This document shows positions 23,186 through 36,375 of a stretch of DNA of 64,000 bases, piece by piece. The position numbers and the translations under genes were made by a program. Origin of the DNA: Eumeta japonica (Eukaryota; Arthropoda; Insecta; Lepidoptera; Psychidae); the NCBI GenBank assembly GCA_005406025.1, contig BGZK01000075.1:310001-374000 (forward strand), in the 5' to 3' direction. Within the stretch, counting starts at the first letter, position 1. Every line of letters starts with the position of its first letter. The notes beneath the pieces are model-generated. The model had not been told where the DNA came from. It did no database searches and was given only the letters and a program-made list of their open reading frames with translations.

Positions 23186-25790
23186 CTAGGTACCACTAAA
23201 CGGTACATTGTTTTCGAATCAACACAAAATCAATTAGTATCCTATATGTTCGGTGCTACCTAAGCGCTTCCTTCTCCTTTTTCTTTATCACGGTGATTGG
23301 TGAAAGCTCTTTAAAATGATTTATTCGCATTTTCATCATTTGTATGCGAGGAAAAATTGAAAATCGATCAAGTGTGAATTGGGTTTATGTTTCGTAGTTA
23401 TGAAAGGGTTCCATAGTGTTAATATCAACAATATAATTTCTCGGTGAAAATAAGTAAGACATTTTATACTCATTTTCTCTTTTCAATTATTTAGCGTTCT
23501 TCATTAGAATTTAAGGACTCAGCATTTTCGTTTACATTTTTTTTCTAAACCATGAATAAAATTTTATGTATCAATTTTTCTTTTGAACTTTAAGCTAAGT
23601 ACTTTCAAATATATGGGGGAATATGTGCTTTTTCATAACAAAGTTCGTTTATTTCACGTGTCACATGTTGCAGTTGATGATTTATTTTCTTGATTTCTAT
23701 TTATATCTCAAAATTAATTATCAACATCAGAATTCCTTTATTTAGACTATATGTCCGTGATTCGGTTATTTGACTCTGTATATGTACGATACCGTACCTT
23801 TTTGCTTAGTAGATTCTGAGAAAGTACGCTGAACAGATAAAAAGAAAGGCATGGGCGTTATTTCATAAATTAAGTTTTTCCATCGGGTGTACGGTACCAT
23901 AGAAAATTAATAACAATCAATATTGGAGATTACATGCCACTTCAATTGTATTGTCTAAAATATAAATATTACGATTATGACCAATGTAAATTCATATTAT
24001 TTGTGAGTCACAAGAAATTTAAGAGAGTTCAATTTTAAAATTCTGTATTTATAAGACAAAATGCAAGTTTTCTGGTGAGACTTGTATGTCTGTCTCTTTG
24101 TATGTTACAGTCATTTTCCATAGAGATTTTCTATACTGTAATATATGTAATTTTTTTTAATAACAATTATGGTGCATTTTAAAGATTTTTTCTTTTATAT
24201 ATCGTGTGGGATATCATTTGAAAGCCATTAAATATCTTAATCGTTAGTTTTTGATTTATACCAGAAAAAGTAAAAATTTTTAAATCTGTTCCAGTACATC
24301 TTCAAAATTCAAATATTTCAGCCTGAAATAATAAAATAACTGTTTTGGAAAGTTTACTGTGGTTATTATAAAAAAAAAAATCATCTGACAGTCTCTTGGC
24401 AAGCACCCAAGAAATTTATTGCGTTTTTTTCTGTACAAAAGACGCAATGTATAAAGAAATAGTTTTGTGGGTGCGTACTCCCATAAATCTGGAAGGTCTT
24501 TATGGTTATATGCGTACGTCACCAAAACGTGTACAATCGAAAAAAGTCTTATGCCAATGAAATGGAACTAAAATCCGATTATGAAAATAATAACTAACAA
24601 GGATTTCTTGAGAAGTAACGGTCACTGAATGGTAGAGGCATAGACGCTGTATTTTTGGAAATACAAAAAAAAAATACTTTTTTGCTAATATTTTTTCGCT
24701 AATATTTATATTTCGGGGCAATTAAATATTCACAAAAAAATATAGAGATTTACAAAATCTATTATAGGTGTATATTTGAGTTGCAAAGGTCGACATGAGG
24801 CGTCCTAAAAAACCATAATATAATATTAAGTTAGGATTAAATTTAAATCATCATAATCGATGAACTTGCATGATAAGATTGATTTACATAAGAAAACAAT
24901 AAAGTTCATAATCATGTCAATGACATTGAGTTATTATTACTAGTTAATGATGGTGATTTCCAGAAATATGCGTGAGCTTACAAAAAAATAAAATAAAGGT
25001 TTACATCGAATTTCTGCATTCAGCATTCCATATAACTAACATACGAAAAAAGCAAAGCATTTCCCATTATAAATTAAAATTAAAAACGAAAAATTAAATC
25101 TAAATTAATATCGCCAAAAGTATTTCTTTGAATAGCCGATATACACCATATTAAAGTCCACATGTGTGAACATAGGTAAATCCGGTGATTAGATTATTAT
25201 AATTAAAAACTAAAAATTTTAGACACCTAAAACACTTGTAAGCTTATTGTATACATTATAATTTTTATAGAAAGAACTTGTGAAAGTAATTTTTTAGGCT
25301 TCCAAAATACACGGTTAAAAGGAAAGTGAATTTTAAGACTAGCGAGTAGTAAAATAAATATCTGCGCAAACAAGTCATTTAAATATTTTTGATGCGTTTT
25401 TAAAAGTCTAATCGACGATATTCACGTATTGCTGGACATCTCTTTGTAAAAGTCATTCTTCAATTTTATATGTATAAAGGAAGCTACCATTTTTTGCTAT
25501 CATTATTTCCGTTACATAAAACACCGCCTGTATAATTTTATCAGACTTAATGAAAAACGACTGAGTCATAAAATAGACTCATATACAAAACAAAATTGTA
25601 AGGGCTCGGTTTTTTTTCCTTTGGCATCAAAATCTTAAAAAAACATTTTACGACATTGCGAAATAATTCTTAAAACTAATTTTTATAAATCAAAATAAAA
25701 ATTAAAAGGTCTTGAAAATGTCACAGCAAACTCCTAAAAATTTAAAGCGATCGTAATACATACACCCATGAAAAGTGTATAATACACAAA
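23186..25790. other. AT-rich gene-free stretch
   Basis: No gene is supported. A dispersed word near 24168-24200 (ATGGTGCATTTTAAAGATTTTT) resembles 13293-13318. The overlapping minus-strand frames at 24280-24721 have no recognised domain. Confidence 0.5.
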
Positions 25791-25794
25791 AGCA

Positions 25795-26100
25795 CCACAT
25801 TCGCCGCACTCGAAGTTCGTTTACGCAACAGTTCGGTTAAATATTTTACTATCGTATTTGTAGACACGCGTTCCGGTTTCGCCATTCGGTTACTCATGGC
25901 GCCGTGTCAGATGATTCACAGCCCCGAACTATTGAACATTTCATCTCGAGGCGGATGATGAAACCGCGGTTTTAGTCAGACGCGAGCCGTGGGAACAAAA
26001 ATCCAGCTTTCTACCAGCTTCTGTACCGCAAGCTCCGGGTCCAGATAACATCGGAGATGCACGCCGAGCGACCCACTGACTCACGCTCTGCCTCCGCGAT
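25795..26100. promoter_or_regulatory. GC-raised block, candidate cis-regulatory module
   Basis: About 300 bp of balanced composition with many CpG words lies within AT-rich DNA. There is no open frame of note. Possible conserved enhancer; composition is the only evidence. Confidence 0.22.
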
Positions 26101-29100
26101 CAAGCCTACTTTATAACTACAATTAAAACTCTGTATCTACACGTGGATACGTGAAAGCTTGGATCTTTCGAGATCGTGTTTAAGTTACTTCTCTTATTAA
26201 TTAGTAAAGAGCTTATATACAGTAAATAGCATAATGTGACCTGTACGCAAGATATTTCTACCAATTGATGTTCATCGATCGAATAAAAGTATCGTTAAAA
26301 ATTGATGACTTCAATTTAAGACATTGCTGTAAAAATGTCATCATTTTATATCTCTCTTTTCTCGACTCTTATTTATCTGGTGGCGAACATTCTGTCATTT
26401 ATAAATTCTTTAACAATTTTAAAGTATATTTATACAATAATATACTTGTCTATCTTATATTTTGTTCCCGCATTCTTCAAAGTAAACATAGTGTCTTAGT
26501 ATATTAATACTATAATCTATTTCGGGTTCACACTGTTACACGGTTGATATTTTTAGGAATTATCAATCTATAGTTGATAAGCTGATGAAATGGTAAAAAA
26601 AAAATGAGAAAAATTTTCTAGTTTTATATCAACGTTCAACAATAAGTTTCAATTACGTACCCTTCAAGTCAACAGAAACAAAAAATTAGAAAGGAAATAA
26701 AGTCGAATTCAGGAAGTTTTTTGACAATGACGACCAAAATAAAGACGATTATGGAACAATATTAAAACATACACCTGTGTGAACTTTTCTTATTGAAGTT
26801 TTTATAATGTAAAATGTTTTTGTGTTTTGCATTTCGAGTTTCCAGAAAAAAAAGCGTCAAAATTGGCATTTTTGAGAATCGAAATACTTTTCATTTTGGG
26901 AATCAATGATGCGATAGTTTTATTTAGCACCGATGGAATTACACCGTAGGAAACCGTTGTAGATGATGAACATCATTATGATGCACAAGACCATCCTCCA
27001 TCGCTGCACTATACTACTGCCAAAAGCGAGAGAGAATGTTAGCTGTTGTTACGACCATGGGTAGTTTTGGAAAATTGTTTATACGACCAGATCAGCGTCA
27101 GGACTGAATAGGCAGATCCCCAAGGAAAAGTAGACAACTTCTAAACTTACAATCATTTTTAAAATTATAATTTTTTGTTTTATATCGGTAATTATTTGTC
27201 GACGCCTTATTCAACCGATGTGGTAGAGCTATGATGTGGCTAACTAGGCCACGAAAACTGGCCGACGCGACCGGTGAGTCATCACACTCTCGCAGAATAC
27301 AGATGACAAGTAACAGCTTCCGCTGTTGCTTTTCGTTTGTTGAGTATGAGTTTCGGAGGCTGACTTTCCCTCCGTCAAATGTGGCACCGACTTTGAAAGA
27401 GGAACTGCTTCAGTAGAAAATCTGTCACTTGGGAGAATTCATCTCTGAGCGTTTTTGCTCGGGCCGTCTCTCATATTTTGAGGAGGGCACAAACCTGCTC
27501 AATTCATGGGGTAAACCAAATAACCGACAACACCTCGTCTCATACTTTTTGTGGACTTCGTAAATTCAGGAGCGAAACGGCAAAATCGGCTTTGCTCTTC
27601 TTACCCTGAGACATAAATACAGATGGTGTGTATCAGTTATAATTGTAAATGAGACATGCTTGTTGGTTTCGAAAATTTTCATGAAGATATACGAGAAACC
27701 GTGCTGCCCAATACTTTGAGAAGCAACCACAAGTGAGTAATAGTGGCGTGCGCAGTTATTTTACTTTCAAGCTAGCAAAGTGTATGCGTTGGCAAAGTAC
27801 TAGTATAAAGTGTATAAACGGTTCATCAAAAAAGAAAACGGGTTTCGACCGTTTGAAAGGCACAGAAATATATTAAATAAATTTCATTCACATTTCAATT
27901 CTAACGGCGCCGGAGGGAGCCGTTACCGGTTTTAAAACAACCGGCCTATTCTTGAGCTATTAACGCGTCAACAAACTCGTAAAGGTCCATTCATAGTACA
28001 CATTGAGTCGGCGCGCGACCAACAGCTTAAGAATCCGCGATTTTTATTTTTTTTATACGCGCACACCAACAGCACTAGTATTTGGTAGGTAATTGTAGGA
28101 GATTTGGCAAAAAAAAAATAGAGCGAGATTGCGTCAGCTTACTGGAAATCGAACACAGAGCTTTTATGCGTGAAAGAAGAGTTCAAAATTATAAGACACG
28201 CATATTTAAGAATGAAATTGTAGCTCATTGGAACGAAGTTAGTTTTTTAAATTTATAAACTTAGTTTTGTTAAAGAGTAATACTTTGTGAAGTTTTGAAT
28301 ATTATCTCGCTACTAAACGAAACAGACAAAAGTTCTACTATTCTTTTATATAAAATTAAAGCGAAAATGTATTAAATTTGCTAACCGTATTGTTACTAAA
28401 AAAGAGAAAAACGGAGAAATACTGTATTTGTTATTTTTAATTTGACTATTCGTTTGACTCGTAGTTATTACGAACGTAGTTCAATTTAGAATAAAGCAAA
28501 AATGAAGATGTTTGATAAATAGATTTATGAAAAGAACACTTTTAACATTATACAAATAATGTAACATGAAACGGCAAATTAATGGAACTAAAGATGTTTT
28601 TGCTATCACACAGACATCGCCGAATTATAGAACTTAAAAAAAAATAGGTTAAACTCCTAAAGCTTTAACTTATATTAATTTCCGAGTTAGATTTCAAAAC
28701 CATTATTATAATTGGCGATAGATCTTAGATCATGTGAACCACAGTCATTAGCAAGTGTGGCGCCCACGCTCGCCCACTGCCGGTTTCGTCGTACAAACTA
28801 CCTAGCCATTAATTTTATATATTTCTATATTAATTTTTAAATGTTAATTTTAATAATTACGAGAGAAACATCCATCCGGCTTTTGAACTGCGTTACGAAA
28901 TTTGGAATTCGGCAGAAATTCACAGCCCAATAGCGGTAGGAAAAGGTCAGCGACGTTGCACTTAGCTATTTCAAAACGATGATTTTTTTTTAACTGTGCA
29001 ACTGCACTGACCGAGAAAACTAAAGCTAATGAAATAAATAAATAGTTGCTGTAAAAATTTGATACACTCCGATGTATAATGTGCTTCGATAGAACGAAGT

Positions 29101-30400
29101 GATAATTGAATAACTGGAAAAATCTATATGGCGTCTGTAGGGCAATATATTACACACTGAGTAACTTTGATTCAAAACTCATGATAAAAATGACACGTCT
29201 TATCATTTTACTAAAACCATGTAAGCCCAAATGAATCAGAAAATAGCTATTTATCGTATTTATAGTACGACTTCAAGAAAATTCGTACTGTTTATTAAAA
29301 CATTTTTAAATATTATTCATTTTAAATTGATAATATTTATAATATAATTCATTTAATTCTAAACATATTTAATATTAGATAATTATACATGAAAATTATA
29401 TCTCACGTATTTTTTGAAGGATAATCAGCGTGTATGTGTCGAAAATCTTTGGATTCTCGTCGGATGTCTCACGGCGTTGCGTATTAAGATTGATCAAACT
29501 TATTTGAACAAAGTACCAGTTGTATTTCGTTCATAAAAGATCAATGATTTTCGGTATTCCGAAAATCATTGATTTTGTTAAATAAAAATATTCGTAAGCA
29601 GTTTCTTATTTATATAAAAACGAATGTAGACACATTTAACGTGCTTTTGATCTAGATTGTAACTGATACAGGGTAATTCAGGATAGGTGCCCCACTTTTG
29701 AAATAGTTTTATAATAAAATAAAATATCATTTTATAGCAATGCCTCCAATGCGTATGATAACTATGGTCGTTAATCTATTATTTTACTGCACTTGTTTTA
29801 ATATAAATCGTATGGATTTTGTGTAAATCGTACTTTTTTCGACCTTTTATATCTAAATAGGATAGGTGCTTACTGTGGGGGATAGACGACTCGTTGCAAA
29901 AATTAGTAAGAGAATAGATGTCCTTCAAAGTTAAACAAGTTAAATTTAAAGTTATCAGTCTTTTATACTCATTGAAAAGTATTGTATTAACCAACAAAAA
30001 CAAATGGTAGGTAAGACCTATTACATAAAGCAACTTCTATTTTTGTTATAACAAATATAGCTACTTAAACAATCTTATAACTTTAAATATTGTTATTATT
30101 TCTTAAGATCACAAGTATCTTTGGTAAAAAAATGTTAAAAGAAATCATCGCTATCTTATCCCTTCTTATCACACGTACCTATTTAAGAAATCTAGCTATC
30201 TGACACACACTTTACGTTCACAATGAAAGAGCTTTTATTTTGCCGCATCTTGAACAGTAATTTCTGAAAGCTGTGCATTTTTCATGGAGCCATTTCTGGC
30301 ACATTATGCGTTTAATCCAGCCTACTTTCAATTTTGTTGAATTATAATTTTTAAAATATTCTACGTGAACATTTTAGTCTGAACGATTTTTAGTTGAAGC
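26101..30400. other. gene-free stretch
   Basis: Mostly AT-rich. A mixed-composition block at about 27000-27620 has short open frames on both strands that I cannot assign. A GC-raised patch occurs at about 27905-28030 and a hairpin at 29540-29573. No RNA genes are seen. Confidence 0.45.
29540..29573. repeat. perfect 15-bp inverted repeat with 4-nt loop
   Basis: ATCAATGATTTTCGG and its exact complement CCGAAAATCATTGAT flank the loop TATT. The structure would be very stable for AT-rich DNA. There is no gene next to it. Confidence 0.85.
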
Positions 30401-30800
30401 AGGTTGCTTACTTTTTTGATTGGTATTCCTTTGGTAGCTTTCCCCTTCGTCGTCTTTGTCTTGTTTGCCTCTTTTTCTTTTTTGCTGCACCAAACATATA
30501 CCTTTAATGATTTTTTCCTGATTCCTCTTTTTTCTTTAATTTTAAGTAATTATTTTTCTGTTTCACTGTTTGAACTGTATATTTTTTCAGTCTTTTTCTT
30601 TGTTTTTAGTTTCTCTCTTTTTTTCCTTATTTTCCCCGTTCTTCTTTTTAGAGGTAGATTTGTTTTTAGTTTTACTACAAGAAACAGATTTCTTCTTTGT
30701 GTTGTTCTTATTTGCAACAAGCGGCTATTGTAATTGTTTCACCTTTTTCGGAAAAAGTTACTGCTTCTACGGATCTTACTCCTTTTTTTTTTGGAATCAC
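30401..30800 (-). pseudogene. pogo-like (DDE_1/Tigger-type) transposase remnant
   Basis: On the minus strand, 30795 down to about 30713 translates to GVRSVEAVTFSEKGETITIA followed by ACCK. This aligns with the G-x-(K/R)-x-V-x-x-x-T-S-x-E-(R/K)-G-x-x-(V/I)-T block that lies between the first and second catalytic aspartates of pogo-like transposases. Downstream on that strand the DNA encodes interrupted Lys/Glu-rich tracts (KKKNGENKEKKRETKNKEK and KRKRGKQDKDDEG), typical of the basic C-terminal tail of this group. The core between them is deleted and stops and frameshifts are present. The plus-strand open frames at 30404-30959, rich in Phe and Leu, are the antisense shadow of these lysine codons. 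Confidence 0.45.
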
Positions 30801-31451
30801 ATTGCAAATATCAAAAGAAAATTAATTATTGTTCTTACCACTGTCCTAAATTCAACCTGTATTGCAACTAAAAGGAACGAAATCTCGATACACCAAAGAA
30901 GCTCTCTTGTAAAGAAAATAGATGTAAAAGTCGTAGGTATTTCTCCCCTATCTATCTAAAATTGTTGAGGGTAGAATTAAAAAAAACAAACGTAATCTTA
31001 TTGGCAGTTTTATGGAAAGACGTATGCGGAAATTCTAAGCATTTAAATTGTTGTGGGAAACGATAAATATGTATGCAAACAAAATGCGTATAGAAAATGT
31101 TAATTAACTTCACAAAAAAAAAATCACTAAAGGTAAGTTCATTAATTAATTATTAATTAATCATTAATTGGTCTATCAGTCATTTTATTATGATGTCTGA
31201 TTATACGAAGGAATCGGGATCGAATTCAAGTCTACGATAATTTTATGTATGTATTTTTTTAGAAGAACTTTTAATTCCGGTTACCGCAAAGAAATGCAGG
31301 TCGGTCAAAAAAAATAACATAATGAGTGATGCGATAATTTATCGTAAGTATTTTTTTACACGCGAGTCCGATTCACATTTGACCGATTTTTTCCATGAAC
31401 GTCCTTGGTTTAAGCAACTTATCTGATCGTTTGTCATTTTGAATCTGCTTT
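30801..31451. other. AT-rich gene-free stretch
   Basis: Possibly includes the decayed N-terminal part of the pogo-like element up to about 30960. A palindromic TTAATTAAT cluster lies at 31139-31168. Nothing else is supported. Confidence 0.4.
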
Positions 31452-32020
31452 ACTCCCTGAATGGCTATAGCGAATTGATTCTTTTCCGTTTATTCGTTGG
31501 ATGGCTATAGCGATTTGAATCTCTTTCGTTCACGCCCTGGATGGCTATAGAGATGTGAACATCCTCTGTTCATTCCCTGGGTGGCTGCAACGATTTTGGC
31601 CTCCTATTTTTACTTCCTGGATGGCAATAGCGATTTCGATCTCCTGCATTCACCCCTTGGACGGCTATAACGTTTTGGATCTCTTTCGGTAATTCCCTGG
31701 ATGACTACAGTGTATTTTCTGCTTTTACTTCTTGTATGCTATAGTGAATTAAACCTTTTCTATTCACTCTCTGGATGGCTATAACAATTTGAATTTTTTC
31801 CGTTCATGCCCTGGATGGCTATAGCAATTTGGACATCCTCCGTTCATTCTCTGGGTGGCTGCAACGATTTTAACCTCCTTTGTTTACTTCCTGGATGGCT
31901 ATAGCGATTTGGATCTAGTCTATTCACTCCTTGGATGGCAGTAACGTTTTGGATTTTCTTTGTTAACTCCCTGGGTAACCATAGCGATTTAGACCTCCTT
32001 TATACACTCCCTGGATGGCC
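31452..32020. repeat. 41-bp minisatellite, ~14 units, arranged as a doubled 7-unit higher-order repeat
   Basis: The unit consensus is CCTGGATGGCTATAGCGATTTGGATCTCCTTNGTTCACTC. Fourteen diverged units plus a partial one run from 31452 to 32020. Units 1-7 pair with units 8-14 at an offset of about 280 bp. Units 4 and 11 both read GGGTGGCTGCAACGATTTT; 3 and 10 share ACATCCTCYGTTCATTC; 6 and 13 share TAACGTTTTGGAT; 2 and 9 share TTGAAT and CGTTCAYGC. So a 7-unit block was duplicated as a whole after the units had diverged. No open frame spans it. Confidence 0.9.
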
Positions 32021-32669
32021 TGATCTTGAGGATAAAACTAAAGTTTCAAAGTAATTTCAAATGTATGGTTTTTAAAACATTTCTCTAACTTAGTGTTCAT
32101 ATTATAACTTGGTGTATATATTATAGTCTTCATTGTAATTTTCATCGCTGCCGTTCACACTTGATTGAATGGTACTTGGAGCTTCATGAACTCAAACTTT
32201 GTTTAAATATTTCGTAGCACTCAGTCTATATACTCGTATGTGTTTGACGGCTGGGCTGCAATAAACACGGGGTATAGGCGTGATAGTGCCTACGTGAGTG
32301 GATATGCATGAGCAGTAACCGATGACAACAACAACATGGTTTGGTAAGAAATTACGCCAATGATTATACAATAGTATATGCCGGTATGATATTTTAAAAA
32401 GAAAATCGAGACAACGTCAGAGAGAATATATATTTGAACCCCCCCTTCCTTCTATCGAGAAACGATGGAAAATCATGAATAGTTTCATAAACATAAATTC
32501 GTATAAATAAAATACGTCGAATTCCGTAACGAATTTCCACATTATATTCACGATATATCGAGACAAACGCCGTAATTGTATTATAACATTCAGTTATACG
32601 TACAAGGATAAAACAGCGATAAAATAATAATTATTTATTATTATTAAGAGATAAAAACAACAACAGGAT
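32021..32669. other. gene-free stretch
   Basis: Mixed AT-rich sequence without recognisable features; a short C run lies at about 32440. Confidence 0.45.
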
Positions 32670-32795
32670 ATTAAGTGTTGGCACGTTCGGCGCCTGTGGT
32701 CCGGCGTGACGGGTCCGTAGCCGCGTAATACGGCGGCAGACAGCGCGGCGGCTGCGCACTCGCGTCCGGCCGCGTCGCGTTGACTCATAGGCGAT
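32670..32795. promoter_or_regulatory. CpG-rich island, candidate cis-regulatory module
   Basis: About 125 bp with dense CpG (GCGTAATACGGCGGCAG, GCGCGGCGGCTGCGC) and the AP-1-like word TTGACTCAT at about 32779-32787. The minus-strand open frames crossing it have arginine-rich shadow translations. A regulatory role is inferred from composition. Confidence 0.27.
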
Positions 32796-33433
32796 CGAAT
32801 GAGAATTGTATATATTTTGTAAATGTGTATGTTTATTTGAAATTTGCAAATTGAGAATCGTGTATATGTTTATTTGAAAATCTATCCGCGTTATATAGTT
32901 ATGTCGGAGCGATTTCGATGTCGGCTCGAACCCGTATCGTAATAAATATTTGTGTTCAATATACGATTTATTATGTCGTCGTTGAAACAAGCTCAACTAT
33001 CTCCTTCGTGAACTTATTTACTAAGTTTTATAGGATTGTCTGCAATATAATTTCTAAATAAACTTAGATGATAAAAATGCAATTATTTGCATAATTGCGA
33101 CTGTAACTTGTATGAGAGATAAAAATATACGACAGCTTATACGAATTAAAGCTAAGCAATAACTATTTATCTAATTCTTACATTCTTAAGTCATGCTCTC
33201 TTGGATGACATTTCAAAATAGAATCATAAACAGATAGAACTGAGCAAAATAATATTATAATTACTTAAGAATTTTATGTCGATAACTACAATATTCACTG
33301 ATAAAATGATAATGAAATACATAGACAGACAGGTAGACAACGGACAACGAAGTGTCACCACAAAGCTACCCATTATAGTTACTGTGTATGGTACAAAAAT
33401 TTCGAAATAAACAATAGTACAGGGCTCCTAGAA

Positions 33434-33473
33434 CAATAAAGGACTTCCAATTATTTTTAGAAGTCCTTTATTG
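33434..33473. repeat. perfect 14-bp inverted repeat, 12-nt loop
   Basis: CAATAAAGGACTTC (33434-33447) and GAAGTCCTTTATTG (33460-33473) are exact complements. It lies just downstream of a CAGACAGGTAGACAACGG repeat-like segment and may be part of the same decayed element. Confidence 0.85.
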
Positions 33474-35481
33474 TGAAGTTGATGGCCAAACAAGCGTTGC
33501 GATTATTTTTGATGTCGATAAAGAAATTGATTTCACAAAACATCTTTATCACATGCGCGCGCAAGCGGTCGCATGTACCTATTTATAGGCAGGCATTAGA
33601 AGTACTTACTTATACCATGTTAAGAAGGATTTGGCAATAGTATATTTTTGTGTGAGTCTAAATTGAGATAAGATAATTATGTGCTGCTATATGTGTATTC
33701 AATACTCATATGTTTTATATTAACGTACGTAATGTATTATGAAATCAAGTCATATTAAGAAATGAAGTCAAGTATTCAACTACATAGTTTTTCAATCCAA
33801 AAAAGTATATATTTAGTTGAAATTTTTGTGTGCAAAAAGTACATTGATCTGTAAAAATGGATTTATCCAAAAAAATACATGTTAGATGTTGTAATGAGGG
33901 GAGTGGGATATATATAATATAATTATGTATTACTTTTAAAAACAAAATTGTAAAAAAATATTGCCTTTGTTTTCGTTTTTAATACCTAGTTTCCAATATA
34001 TGAATTTATAGATCTTTGTGTACCTAAGCCTAAGTACATTGCAGCATTTATACGGATTATCTAAACAGATTGTTTTCTATAACGCAATACCAAAATATTA
34101 AAAATTGGTTAGTTCGATTCGAGCAAAAATATCTGTTTTCTACTATTAGTTTCCCTGTCAGTGCCCACCTACCGATAAATGTTTGTTAGGAAACCACAGA
34201 AATTATCCTCATATACAAAATATTTTTTTATATATATTTGGAAATAGAATTAAATTGTTACTTTCTCATATAGTGGAATTATATAGTTCGTGATAGTTGA
34301 TAAAATGCTTCCTGCTCCGCCAGAGAAATGATTTTTCCCTTTTAGCCTTTTTACATTAAATTTCTATCACGTTATTCTGTATTTCGCTTTACTAAAATTC
34401 ACTACAATACACATTTTTAGCACAAACTTAAAGGATAATGTTTGCCTAAAAGTGAGTCATACAATTTAAACGAGTTCTGAACAAATTCGTATATATATAT
34501 ATATATCTACATATATTACTTTTCAGTCTGATACGATTATCTTCCCAAAGTTATTTTAAGAATATGGCACCATAATAAATTATATTTTGAGGAAAATTGG
34601 TATAGAAAACTTTAAACTGAGTTAATAAGTTAAACTGAGATGCTATTTATTAAATTATATGTATATGATTTTGATATAATCATGCTTGATGATAAATCTC
34701 ATTGGCTACAGTTACCCTTCACGTTTTAGTTTGAAATTATTACATTACTATAGAAATGTTCAATCACCGAATTAGCAAGAATTGAACCTACAAACAGTTA
34801 CTGAACGCGAATTAAGGCAAAGGCGCGATGGAAAAATTTAATACACGAATGTGGTCCGAGGACTTCGAGTGATTTTCCTAAAACGGAAGGATCACGTCTA
34901 ATGCGTAAGCGGCTTATGATTAATCGCTTTCCTCGTCGTGACAATAGGATCGCCTATTCCGTCAGGGTCATTACTCCGTGGTAGTCCCAAGGCCTCGAAC
35001 GGATCGAAGTCCAGAATGAAGATGCATTTTTCTTATCTAAGTCTAGTTCCTGACAAAAGCATAGACCTGCGTACGAGTTTCTGGTATTACCTATGGACGT
35101 TGCACTGAGTCAATGTCAGACACTTGGTAATGAGTACATTACAAACAGACAATGAGTAATTTACGTTATACGCACTTGCTATTCATAATGCATTACTTTT
35201 TTTTTGCTGATATACCGATATATTTCCTATACATAATTGCAGATATAATTTACTATAACATTTTGGTATGCATGAATTGATAATTTATATCTTCAAATAA
35301 TTTAAGATTTTATATACAAAAGTTTATGTTTTATGAATAATACCAGATGTACGTATGTTCATTATAGTTATCTTACGGTGTCAAATGCAATACACGATAC
35401 GCAACTATCCATCCATCAGGAATAATTTAATATTTGTACTATTTAATTTACACATAATATATGTATATATTAGGTTAGGTA

Positions 35482-35589
35482 AAAAAAAGCGTGAGGTGTT
35501 TAATTTCAATTGTTATGAACATTTCATTGGTATCTATTTATAAAAGTAGAGCTATTATTTAAATAGAAAAAAGCACCCCACGCTTTTTC
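35482..35589. repeat. fold-back pair around AAAAAGCGTGRGGTGYTT
   Basis: The left arm AAAAGCGTGAGGTGTTT (to 35502) and right arm AAAGCACCCCACGCTTTTT (35568-35588) pair with two mismatches across a loop of about 65 nt. It is probably a small MITE or fold-back relic. The open frame 35355-35543 crosses its left arm without recognisable meaning. Confidence 0.65.
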
Positions 35590-35946
35590 TTTGAATATAA
35601 TGAATTTTTCGTTAATCACCGCAATCTTATTTTTAACTTTTTAGTCAAATTTCATGTTAAATAGTGTTTTTTTTTAAACTATTATTTTTGATCAGAAGTC
35701 CCAAAATTTCTACAGCAATGTGATTATGTTACTATCTAAAAAATGGCAGCAAGTCGTTAAACAAAATGGCATATACATAAATTAAATATGATAAAAAATG
35801 ATGTTGAATTTGTATATAAAATACGAAAACTTTTCCCTCGACTTTAGTAAAATTATGCAATGACAATGAATACCTGTGACATAAAAAAATATAATTATAT
35901 ATAGATACCAGAAATATAGCTGCAATAATCAAAAGCATAATACTAA

Positions 35947-36023
35947 GATCGGTTTTGGGAACGCCATTGAAATAGAAAGCAGAACCGACATCGGAATCGA
36001 GAACGGAACTGAGATTGGAAGTG
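35947..36023. repeat. degenerate hexamer-like repeat (dispersed family, copy 2)
   Basis: Words such as GAACCGACATCGGAATCGAG and GAACGGAACTGAGATTGGAAG follow one another in the same style as the copies near 5.7, 40.5 and 63.0 kb, all in the same (purine-rich plus) orientation. Confidence 0.5.
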
Positions 36024-36375
36024 ATTATCGTTAAATTTTAATATGACGAACCGGCTGAAAAACCTACTAGTAGGAAATACAGATTAGCAAGAAACGAAAT
36101 GGAAGTCAGACTACGAGGGCCGACACCGAGGATTCCCTACGATGTTGTTTCTATAAATAACACGTGCTAGCTCGCTAGTAAATGTCATATTAATGATTAA
36201 AAAAGAATGAAAACTGAGTTTTTTTAAATTTCTTTTTAATTTTGCTTTAATACACATATGATATATGCTAAGATTACTAAATATATTAAGCGCTTCATTT
36301 ACAGTTCGAAAAGGTAAGAAGAAACGGTATTAAAATTCATTCGCGTATTATAATAATAATAATATAAATTGACGC

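Larger units (their letters stand above)
32796..36375. other. AT-rich gene-free stretch with hairpins
   Basis: No coding region is supported. It contains hairpins at 33434-33473 and 35482-35589, an AT microsatellite at about 34489-34505, a GC-raised block at about 34795-35000 and a hexamer-like repeat at 35947-36023. The short open frames are AT-rich and unmatched. Confidence 0.5.

Noticed and set aside
24280..24721. minus-strand gene from two overlapping frames
   Set aside because: The frames are short and aromatic-rich with no recognised domain or splice structure.
30404..30959. Phe/Leu-rich open frames that look like a membrane protein
   Set aside because: The composition arises from a pyrimidine-rich strand. 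The minus strand shows transposase-like and lysine-rich sequence.
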